Positions 30,807-36,389 of a stretch of DNA of 36,389 nt are shown piece by piece. The position numbers and the translations under genes are program-made. Each line of letters opens with the position of its first letter. Positions within the stretch are counted from its first letter, which is position 1. This DNA is from Pseudomonadota bacterium (GTDB lineage: Bacteria > Pseudomonadota > Gammaproteobacteria > Xanthomonadales > Rhodanobacteraceae), in the NCBI GenBank assembly GCA_023430685.1, contig JAEYZH010000020.1, positions 1 through 36,389 of the forward strand, written 5' to 3'. Below the pieces are notes generated by a model. The model was not told the origin of the DNA, did no database searches, and saw only the letters and a program-made list of their open reading frames with translations.

Positions 30807-31690
30807 GCGTCGCCCATCTCGTCGACGGCAGCCTGTATGTCTGCCGCGCCTGGTTCTCGCAGGCACCCGACGTCACCGACGCGGACGGCGCACCCGCGCA
30901 TGCGGCGCACGGCTTCCTGCGCTTCCTGCTCGACCTCCTCGAACGCGCGCGCCCGACCCATCTGCTGGTCGCATTCGACGAATCACTGAACTCCTCGTTC
31001 CGCAACGAGATCTATCCCGACTACAAGGCGAACCGGCCGGCGGCGCCCGAAGACCTGCTGCGCCAGTTCGCCGCCTGCCGCGAGATCGCGCATGCGCTCG
31101 GCGCGACCGTGCTCGCGGACACGCGGTTCGAGGCCGACGACCTCATCGGCAGCGCGCTCGCCGAGTTGCGGCGCGAGGGTTTCCGCAGCGTGATCGTCTC
31201 GGCGGACAAGGACTTCGGCCAGCTCGTCGGTGACGGCGACGAACTCTGGGATTCGCCGCGCAACCTGAAGTGGGACGCCGCGGGCGTGAAGGGCCGGCTC
31301 GGCGTGCATCCGCACCAGGTGGCCGACTTCCTCGCGCTGACCGGCGACGCGGTCGACAACATCCCGGGCGTGCCCGGCATCGGCGCCAAGACCGCGGCCA
31401 TCCTGCTCGCGCACTTCGGCACCCTCGAGGCGCTGCTCGAGCGCGCCGACGAGATCGCGTTCCTGCGCATGCGCGGCGCGGCGGCCGCGTCGCAAAGGCT
31501 GCGCGAACACGCGGCGCTCGCGCGGCTGTCGCGCGCGCTGACCGGCATCGCGCTCGATGCACCGGTGCCGGTCGGCGCCGACGCCTATCGACGGCGCGCG
31601 TTGCAGCAGGACGCGCTCGAGCCGCTGCTCGAGCGGCTGCGCATCGGACCGCTCACGCGCGCGCGCATCCGCGCGCTCGCCGGCTCCTGA
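30803..31690 (+). CDS. 5'-3' exonuclease (PolA N-domain/Xni-like)
   Basis: A 295-residue stand-alone nuclease of the FEN1/PolI 5'-nuclease superfamily, removing 5' ends or flaps of DNA. Visible metal-binding and DNA-binding parts: Asp8 (LVDGSLYV), AFDE (57-60), the arch region RNEIYPDYKANRPAAPEDL (about 67-85), the acidic EADD (110-113), VSADKDFGQLV (132-142; Asp135, Asp137), and the helix-hairpin-helix GDAVDNIPGVPGIGAKTAAI (181-200; Asp182, Asp185). All acidic residues usual for an active enzyme appear to be present, in contrast to Xni of Escherichia coli, which lacks some. There is no polymerase domain. It overlaps the nitroreductase stop by ATGA and converges with the beta-propeller gene (stops 15 nt apart). 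Confidence 0.94.
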   Translation: MSVAHLVDGSLYVCRAWFSQAPDVTDADGAPAHAAHGFLRFLLDLLERARPTHLLVAFDESLNSSFRNEIYPDYKANRPAAPEDLLRQFAACREIAHALGATVLADTRFEADDLIGSALAELRREGFRSVIVSADKDFGQLVGDGDELWDSPRNLKWDAAGVKGRLGVHPHQVADFLALTGDAVDNIPGVPGIGAKTAAILLAHFGTLEALLERADEIAFLRMRGAAAASQRLREHAALARLSRALTGIALDAPVPVGADAYRRRALQQDALEPLLERLRIGPLTRARIRALAGS

Positions 31691-31705
31691 CGCGAACGCA
31701 CACGC

Positions 31706-33181
31706 TCAGTCGCCAGTGACCGAGTTCGACCCGCCCTCGACGTTCGAGAAGCGGCCCTTGCCTGGCTTCGAGGTGCTGAGGGGTCCGCGCGCAGGCGCGG
31801 CCAGCTCGACGCCGCCTTCCTCCCATGCGAAGCGCAGGTTGCTGCGGTAGACCTTCACCGGCTCGAGTGTCGACGCATCCTTCGGCGAACCGTAGCTGTC
31901 GTACGCGTTCTTCTGGCTGTTGGCGACGAAGTAGAACTGGTCGCCCGCGACGGTGCCATAGGTCGGAAGCTCGAACTCGGGCTTGCCCGCATCGAGCGGC
32001 ATCGCGCGCACCACGGCACGGCCGTCGTCGGACAGGTGCAATCGCATCACGCGCTTGGGCGACATGCGGTTCTCGATCGCGACGAGCGTGCCGTCGTACC
32101 AGTACAGGCCATCGACGCCACCCAGCACGAGGCGCGATACGTCGTAGGCGAGGTCGAATGCCTTGCCGGCCGCCAGGTCGACACCGAAGACGCCGAGCGT
32201 GTGGTCGGCGAAATAAAGGCGGCTGCGGTCGCCCGACAGCGCGAGGCCGCGCACGCTGGTGAGGCGCGGATTGGCGACCATCGGCTTGAGCGCGCCACCG
32301 TCGAGCTTGTAGATGATGTTGCGCAGTCCGTCCGCGGCGAATACGAGTCCGCCCGGGCCCGCCGCGATGCTCGACAGCGTGTTCGGCTGGTTGCCCGACT
32401 CGAGCAGGAACTTCTCCACGAGTTGCCCATCGGAAAGGCGGAACCGGAACACGCCTGCCTTGCCGAAGTCCTGCTGCGAGAAACCCTTGAAGTAGACCGA
32501 GGACGTGCTCGCGACATAGAGCGCGTCGTCCTCGGGAACGGCAGCCATCGCGTAGACGCTCCAGAGGCCGTTGCGCGCGTCCGGCGCGATGAACGGTTTC
32601 AGCCTGCCCTGCGCATCGGCGATCTGGATCGTGCCGTCGCGCACGCTGCCGACCAGAAGGCGCTCGCGTTTCGGATCCCAGGCCAGTGACTCGTACAGAT
32701 GGTCGCCGCGCGGCAGCGTGAACGCGACCTTGCCTTCGCCGAACGGCGCGAGGCTCTTGCGGAGGCTGTCGACGATGAAGTCCCACGCTTCGGTGCCATG
32801 CACCTTCTCGAAGTTCGGATTGTCGCCGAGGTCGTAGCCATACCCCTGCTGTTGCATCCGGAGCAGCGTGTCGTAGGTCCTGGACTTGTCGCCTTGCACC
32901 GCGTACGCGGTCGCGAGCGCGAGCTTGATGTCGCCGACGTTCGGCTGCAGCACGATCAGGCGCTGCAGGGACCACACGAGCCGTTCGTGGTCGCCAGCGG
33001 CCTTGTAGGTCGCGGCGAGCTGGTAAAGCACCTCCGGCACGGTGACGCCCGAGATCTGCTGCTGGGTCAGCGTGGCCGGATCGAGTGCCGGCCGGCCGCC
33101 GCCCTGCGCGACGGGTTGCGCGGCCGCCGAATGGGCGGCGAGCGCGAATGCGAAACCGCATAGAATGCGCAGCAGGATCAT
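31706..33181 (-). CDS. Secreted TPR-like / beta-propeller protein of unknown function
   Basis: A 491-residue protein exported to the periplasm or beyond. ATG at 33181 has GAGGTG 6 nt before it and opens a signal peptide (MILLRILCGFAFALAAHSAAAQ). Residues about 40-140 are helical and TPR-like (VLYQLAATYKAAGDHERLVW, LALATAYAVQGDKSRTYDTL). Residues about 150-460 are a run of beta-strand repeats like an SMP-30/NHL propeller: SLAWDPKRERLLVGSVRDGT, LYVASTSSVYFKGF, IAAGPGGLVFAADGLRNIIY, GLALSGDRSRLYFADHTLGV and DGLYWYDGTLVAIENR. The tail is Ser/Gly-rich. No catalytic site can be named, so ligand binding or lactonase activity are both possible. It is divergent from the Nudix gene with 76 nt between starts. 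Confidence 0.88.
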   Translation of the reverse strand: MILLRILCGFAFALAAHSAAAQPVAQGGGRPALDPATLTQQQISGVTVPEVLYQLAATYKAAGDHERLVWSLQRLIVLQPNVGDIKLALATAYAVQGDKSRTYDTLLRMQQQGYGYDLGDNPNFEKVHGTEAWDFIVDSLRKSLAPFGEGKVAFTLPRGDHLYESLAWDPKRERLLVGSVRDGTIQIADAQGRLKPFIAPDARNGLWSVYAMAAVPEDDALYVASTSSVYFKGFSQQDFGKAGVFRFRLSDGQLVEKFLLESGNQPNTLSSIAAGPGGLVFAADGLRNIIYKLDGGALKPMVANPRLTSVRGLALSGDRSRLYFADHTLGVFGVDLAAGKAFDLAYDVSRLVLGGVDGLYWYDGTLVAIENRMSPKRVMRLHLSDDGRAVVRAMPLDAGKPEFELPTYGTVAGDQFYFVANSQKNAYDSYGSPKDASTLEPVKVYRSNLRFAWEEGGVELAAPARGPLSTSKPGKGRFSNVEGGSNSVTGD

Positions 33182-33257
33182 CGAATTCACCTCGGGAGCT
33201 GGGGCGGACGTCCGCAGACCGGCAACGCGCTGAAAAAGTTCAGGAAAGCCGCCGACA

Positions 33258-33800
33258 ATGACCGAAACGGAGACACTTTGCAACGGCAAGTGGCTGCGGC
33301 TCAAGCGCCGCGGACGCTGGGAGTACGCCGAGCGCACCAACCCGGGCGGAGGCGTCATGATCATCGCGGTCACGCCCGAGGACCGATTGCTGTTCGTCGA
33401 GCAGTACCGCCCGGCGATCGAGTGCATGACGATCGAGATGCCGGCCGGCCTCGTCGGCGACGTCGCGAGCAGCGTCGGCGAATCCGCCGTCGATGCCGCG
33501 CACCGCGAGCTGGTCGAGGAAACCGGCTATCGCGCAGGCCGCATCGAATTCCTGATGGAAGGTCCTACTTCGGCCGGCATGAGCAACGAGATCCTCGCAT
33601 TCGTGCGCGCGCACGACCTCGTGCGCGTCGAAGCGGGCGGCGGGGATGAAACCGAGGAGATCACCGTGCACGAGGTTCCACGCAGCGAGGCCGCGCGCTG
33701 GCTGCTCGAGCGCATCCGCGCCGGTTACTCGATCGACCCGAAGATGTTCGCGGGCCTGTACATGCTCGAGAACGAGGCGCTGTTCGCGACCCGCATGTAG
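33258..33800 (+). CDS. Nudix hydrolase (ADP-ribose pyrophosphatase-like)
   Basis: A 180-residue cytosolic hydrolase of nucleoside diphosphates linked to another moiety. The N-terminal half matches ADP-ribose/ADP-sugar pyrophosphatases: VMIIAVTPEDRLLFVEQYRP, then the substrate-binding IEMPAGLVGD. The Nudix core is GESAVDAAHRELVEETGY (about 75-92), with the metal-binding REL-EETG fully conserved and a two-residue shift of the leading Gly. After it come FLMEGPTSAGMSNEILAFVR, where SAGMSNE is typical of the ADP-ribose group, and a C-terminal Glu-rich VHEVP region. The exact substrate (ADP-ribose, GDP-mannose or other) is not certain. ATG at 33258 gives the family length. Confidence 0.94.
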   Translation: MTETETLCNGKWLRLKRRGRWEYAERTNPGGGVMIIAVTPEDRLLFVEQYRPAIECMTIEMPAGLVGDVASSVGESAVDAAHRELVEETGYRAGRIEFLMEGPTSAGMSNEILAFVRAHDLVRVEAGGGDETEEITVHEVPRSEAARWLLERIRAGYSIDPKMFAGLYMLENEALFATRM

Positions 33801-33826
33801 CAACCGGAATCCCTGCCGCAAATCCG

Positions 33827-33940
33827 CCGTTCGCCCTGGGCGCAGGCCGAAGCCCGGAGCGAAGGGCCATCCATCCGCGAACTGTTTCGCGAATGCGCTT
33901 CGACTCCGCGGCCGATGGCCGCTGCGCTCAGCGCGAACGG
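33827..33940. repeat. REP-like pair of the same family as at 23.7-24.2 kb
   Basis: Inverse element at 33827-33868 (CCGTTCGCCCTGGGCGCAGG to GAAGGGCC) and forward element at 33896-33940 (CGCTTCGACTCCGCGGCC to CAGCGCGAACGG). Order and spacing (69 nt between element starts) match the pairs near 24 kb. It lies in the convergent gap between the Nudix and MAPEG genes and could act as a boundary hairpin for both transcripts. Confidence 0.85.
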
Positions 33941-33970
33941 TTGGCCAGGTCGTCGAACGCGCACCCCGCC

Positions 33971-34357
33971 TCAATACATCACGGCCTTCCAGAGCAACAG
34001 CACGGCCATGGTCAGGATGACGCCCCAGGTCAGCACGGTGCCGACCATGCGGCCGAAACTGACGCCGGCCGAGCGCGACAGACCGATCGCATGCAGCACG
34101 CGACCGACGATCAGCAGCACGCCGAACACGTGCAGCCACAGCGGCGGCGTCTGGCCGAAGTCGAGCAGCAACAACAACAGCAGCGCGATCGGCAGGCTCT
34201 CGATCGCGTTGCCGTGCGCGCGGATGCGCCGCCCGAGTTCGTGGTCGCCGCCCGCGCCGATGCCGACTCCGCTGCGCCGACGCGCGAGCGAGACGCGCGC
34301 GGCGAGCACGAGCACGAGCAATGCCGCCAGCGCTGCGTAGATCCCGGTTACATGCAT
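33971..34357 (-). CDS. MAPEG-family membrane protein
   Basis: A 128-residue integral membrane protein of the family named for eicosanoid and glutathione metabolism. ATG at 34357 follows GGGAGGACACC. There are four helices: ITGIYAALAALLVLVLAARV-like at about 4-24, SLPIALLLLLLLDFG at about 55-69, WLHVFGVLLIVGRVLHAIGL at about 74-93, and MVGTVLTWGVILTMAVLLLW at about 104-123. The conserved family stretch RRIRAHGNAIESLPIALLLL (Arg, Asn and Glu facing the active site) is present, as is GRVLHAIGLSR. Bacterial members are glutathione transferase-like or of unknown function. It follows the TMEM43-like gene by about 30 nt on the same strand, suggesting one operon with the hydrolase upstream. Confidence 0.93.
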   Translation of the reverse strand: MHVTGIYAALAALLVLVLAARVSLARRRSGVGIGAGGDHELGRRIRAHGNAIESLPIALLLLLLLDFGQTPPLWLHVFGVLLIVGRVLHAIGLSRSAGVSFGRMVGTVLTWGVILTMAVLLLWKAVMY

Positions 34358-34388
34358 GGTGTCCTCCCCGTCCTCGAGCGCAATGACG

Positions 34389-35060
34389 TCAGCGTGCGAC
34401 ATCCGGCTCGAGCCGGTCGCCACGCTGCACACCGACCAGGCTGCGCTCGCCGGCCGGCACCACACGATAGCGCACGCGCAGGTCGCCTGCCGCAGGCGTA
34501 GCCGCGTCGCCGCTGCAGAGCGCGCCATCGCATTCGCGCAAGCTCGCCGCGAGGTTCGGCGGCAGCATCTCCGTGCGGACCGGATAGGCCGCCTCGGCGA
34601 TGCCGGCAGCGGCCAATCCCGGATCGATGCGGTACGCCCCGAGCTTGAGCTCGCGCGCATCGAAGCGCGCGGTCGCGAACGGCATCGACGCGGGATTGGC
34701 ATGGCCGCGCGGTTCGCGGAACGCATCGGAGCGGATAGGCTGCGTGGCCCAGTCGAGCCGGTAGCTGCAGGGCTCCGCCGAGCAGTCCTCGCACCACTGC
34801 AGCATCTCGACGTCGCGGATCAACGCGATCGCGTCGACGGCCTGGATGCCGAGCTCGGTGTCGTGCGGCGGTTGCGCGACCTCGATCCTGCCGCGCAGCG
34901 ACACGCGACGTCCCTCGTTGGCCGGGTCGATCTGCGCGACGTCGACCGGTTCGACGTGCGCAGGCCCGCGGTCGCGCGCGCGCTGCTGCTGCCAGGCGAG
35001 CGCGGCGGCGGCCAGCAGGACCAGCGCCGCGACGACGCCGACGCGCGCGTTGCGGGTCAC
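34389..35060 (-). CDS. Short TMEM43-like protein
   Basis: 223 residues from a GTG at 35060 that overlaps the stop of the upstream hydrolase gene (GTGA). One N-terminal helix (about 7-22; VGVVAALVLLAAAALAW) anchors a soluble domain. Matches to the TMEM43 family are good by eye: VDVAQIDPANEGRRVSLRGR (about 39-58), LIRDVEMLQWCED, and YRLDWATQPIRSDAF followed by GHANPASMPF and LKLGAYRIDPGL. TMEM43 proteins are usually about 400 residues with further membrane helices at the C-terminus; here the protein stops after LRVRYRVVPAGERSLVGV, so the C-terminal membrane part is missing. Cys pairs (CEDCSAEPC, CDGALC) suggest disulfides in the periplasm. Bacterial function is unknown. Confidence 0.8.
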   Translation of the reverse strand: MTRNARVGVVAALVLLAAAALAWQQQRARDRGPAHVEPVDVAQIDPANEGRRVSLRGRIEVAQPPHDTELGIQAVDAIALIRDVEMLQWCEDCSAEPCSYRLDWATQPIRSDAFREPRGHANPASMPFATARFDARELKLGAYRIDPGLAAAGIAEAAYPVRTEMLPPNLAASLRECDGALCSGDAATPAAGDLRVRYRVVPAGERSLVGVQRGDRLEPDVAR

Positions 35061-35920
35061 GCCGCGATGCCCTCGAGCTCGGCGCGTTCGTCGGCGGTGC
35101 CGAAACGCCCCTTCTCGTCGAGCGTCACGCGCGCCATCGCGCAACCGGTGTCGTGCGTGAAGAACAACTGCACGCCGCGCTCGAGCTTGTCTTCGAGGAA
35201 CTCGCGTTTCTCGTCGATCAGCAGCTCCGGGTAGCGGTCGTAGCCCATCGTGATCGGCAGGTGCACCCAGGGTCGTCCCGGGATCAGGTCGGCGCAGAAC
35301 ACGACGCCGCCGCCATCGGTCACGATCTCCGACAGCATCAGGCCCGGCGTGTGCCCATTGGAGTAGCTGAAGCGCACGCCCATTCCGAGCGTCATCGAAC
35401 GCGCGCCCTGCACGCGCTCGAGCCGACCCGATGCCTCGAGCAGCGGCTGCAGTTCGGCAATGAAGGAGGCGCGGTCGCGCGCGTGCGGCTGCAACGCACG
35501 CTGCCACGCCTCCTCGCCGACCACGTAGGTCGCATTCGGGAACAGCAGCGTGGCCGGCTCCTCGTCCTTCCACGCCGCGAGCAAGCCACCCGCGTGGTCG
35601 AAGTGCAGGTGCGAAATCACGACCGCGTCGATGTCCTCATGCGAGAAGCCGGCCGCGCGCAGGGAATCGAGCAGCACGTGCCGATCCTCGACCACGCCGT
35701 AGCGCTCGCGCAGCTTCGGCTCGAAGAATGCGCCGATGCCGGTCTCGAACAACACGTTCTTCCCGTCGAGCCCTTCGACGAGCAGGCAGCGGCATGCGAG
35801 CGGAATGCGGTTGTGTTCGTCCGGCTCGATCCAGCGCGCCCAGACCGCGCGCGGCGCGTTGCCGAACATCGCGCCGCCGTCGAGCTTCTGGGTATTGCCT
35901 TGGAGGGACCAGAGTTTCAT
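35057..35920 (-). CDS. Metallo-beta-lactamase-fold hydrolase
   Basis: A 287-residue zinc hydrolase, probably cytosolic. The start MKLWSLQGNT at 35920 is used because further upstream the frame runs through a GGGAAT-type intergenic repeat that gives unlikely protein sequence. The zinc site is clear: VVISHLHFDHAGG (His104, His106, Asp108, His109), then SNGHTPGLMLSEI (third His), then VVFCADLIPGR (bridging Asp) and FTHDTGCAMARV (last His). The overall pattern, with FETGIGAFFEPKLRERYGV near the start, matches the lactonase/quorum-quenching-like MBL group, but many members have other substrates. It overlaps the TMEM43-like gene by GTGA and heads a likely three-gene operon. Confidence 0.93.
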   Translation of the reverse strand: MKLWSLQGNTQKLDGGAMFGNAPRAVWARWIEPDEHNRIPLACRCLLVEGLDGKNVLFETGIGAFFEPKLRERYGVVEDRHVLLDSLRAAGFSHEDIDAVVISHLHFDHAGGLLAAWKDEEPATLLFPNATYVVGEEAWQRALQPHARDRASFIAELQPLLEASGRLERVQGARSMTLGMGVRFSYSNGHTPGLMLSEIVTDGGGVVFCADLIPGRPWVHLPITMGYDRYPELLIDEKREFLEDKLERGVQLFFTHDTGCAMARVTLDEKGRFGTADERAELEGIAA

Positions 35921-35931
35921 TTCCGAGGTGC

Positions 35932-36033
35932 CGGGAATCGGGAATGGGGAATCGGGAACGCGAAACTGTGAAACCGAATCTTGCGGGATCGTGTCGTAAC
36001 GATTCCCCAATACCGATTCCCTGTTCCCTGATT
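35932..36033. repeat. GGGAAT-type intergenic inverted repeat
   Basis: Left part (about 35932-35959) is a short tandem of GGGAATCGGGAATGGGGAAT; the right part (about 36001-36033) is its rough complement (GATTCCCCAATACCGATTCC, then CTGTTCCCTGATTC). The arms could fold over a 40-nt centre. Such runs are familiar in intergenic DNA of Xanthomonadales. It separates the gamma-glutamyltransferase end from the hydrolase start, and may carry terminator function, though no T-run is seen. Confidence 0.7.
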
Positions 36034-36389
36034 CATCGCACGATGCCGCTGCCCGAATCCCCGCGCGGGTCGGAAGCGGCCTGCAGTTCGCCGGTCCTGC
36101 GGTTCCAGCCGACGACGTTCATGAAACCCCAGCGGCGTTCGGATTCGCTGACGGCGTGACCCATCGCCTCGAGCGCCTTCACCTCTTCGGGCGAGAATGC
36201 GCCGGGTTCGGCCGAGATCACGTCGGGCAGGTACTGATGGTGGTAGCGCGGGCGCGCGACGAGCTCCTTCGGCGAGTCGCCATCGATGAATGCGAGCATG
36301 CCTTCGAGCACCATCGTGATGATGCGGCTGCCGCCCGGCGTGCCGATCACCGCGACGCGGTCGGCGTCCATCAGGAAGCTCGGCGTCAT
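36033..36389 (-). CDS. ggt: Gamma-glutamyltransferase, C-terminal part (5' end beyond window)
   Basis: The last 118 residues of a gamma-glutamyltransferase small subunit, an enzyme that cleaves and transfers the gamma-glutamyl group of glutathione, usually in the periplasm. The visible part has MTPSFLMDADRVAVIGTPGG followed by SRIITMVLEGMLAFID, which is the conserved GGSRII substrate-binding loop. ARPRYHHQYLPDVISAE and QAASDPRGDSGSG follow, all in the usual order of the family. The self-cleavage Thr and the large subunit lie outside the window to the right. No frameshift is seen in the visible portion. The gene reads toward the hydrolase gene through the GGGAAT-type repeat. Confidence 0.94.
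   Translation of the reverse strand: MTPSFLMDADRVAVIGTPGGSRIITMVLEGMLAFIDGDSPKELVARPRYHHQYLPDVISAEPGAFSPEEVKALEAMGHAVSESERRWGFMNVVGWNRRTGELQAASDPRGDSGSGIVR

Noticed and set aside
30803..31690. Truncated DNA polymerase I (polA)
   Set aside because: The protein ends cleanly after the 5'-nuclease and helix-hairpin-helix region, followed at once by a convergent gene; it fits the stand-alone exonuclease family.

Overview
The window is a GC-rich (roughly 68-70% by eye) chromosomal segment of a gammaproteobacterium, most likely of the Lysobacterales/Xanthomonadales (Lysobacter-Rhodanobacter-Dokdonella neighbourhood). This is inferred from the gene content: a large extracellular subtilase with PKD and PPC domains, a split PntAA/PntAB/PntB transhydrogenase, MocR-type regulation, many small conserved membrane proteins, and REP-like intergenic repeats of the kind common in that order. 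No rRNA, tRNA, CRISPR array, transposase or phage gene was seen. It looks like ordinary core and shell chromosome with a few odd pockets.

Layout. (1) 1-3.8 kb: a secreted M48-like metallopeptidase lipoprotein (cut by the left edge) and a DUF3667 membrane protein on the minus strand, divergent from dxs (isoprenoid precursor synthesis). (2) 3.8-14.1 kb: one long co-directional minus-strand run. In transcription order it holds a CHASE3-like/PAS histidine kinase, a CheY/Rcp1-like receiver, a receiver-kinase-receiver hybrid, two tiny unknown proteins, a PycTM-like (Pycsar effector family, DUF5706) membrane protein, a 1367-residue membrane protein of unknown function and prmC, followed at a distance by a strong terminator. 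(3) 14.2-16.8 kb, plus strand: a 96-residue acidic protein, an AidB-like acyl-CoA dehydrogenase and a single-domain asparaginase-like protein. (4) 16.9-20.8 kb, minus strand: a secreted subtilase, a two-helix membrane protein and SufT. (5) 21-23.7 kb: a MocR regulator divergent from a PNPOx-family flavoprotein and a GNAT acetyltransferase. (6) 23.7-24.3 kb: a gene-free block of REP-like elements containing a 208-bp tandem duplication. (7) 24.3-30.1 kb: a small membrane protein, then (minus) an NAD(P)H:FMN reductase, pgi, pntB, pntAB and pntAA, with a mobile-type inverted repeat inside the pnt operon. (8) 30.2-33.8 kb: a nitroreductase and a 5'-3' exonuclease overlapping by ATGA, a secreted beta-propeller protein, and a Nudix hydrolase. 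(9) 33.8-36.4 kb: REP elements, then (minus) MAPEG, a short TMEM43-like protein, a metallo-beta-lactamase-fold hydrolase and the C-terminal end of a gamma-glutamyltransferase.

How the genes fit together. The pnt-pgi-FMN reductase block is a coherent NADPH/NADH and hexose-phosphate module. The kinase-receiver-hybrid trio is a phosphorelay with no DNA-binding output domain. The most unusual neighbourhood is 4.2-10.3 kb. A protein matching the membrane effector family of Pycsar anti-phage systems sits there without any visible nucleotide cyclase, directly upstream of a giant membrane protein and downstream of two tiny genes. It is probably a repurposed or orphan family member and not a complete defence system, but it is the best candidate for something undescribed.
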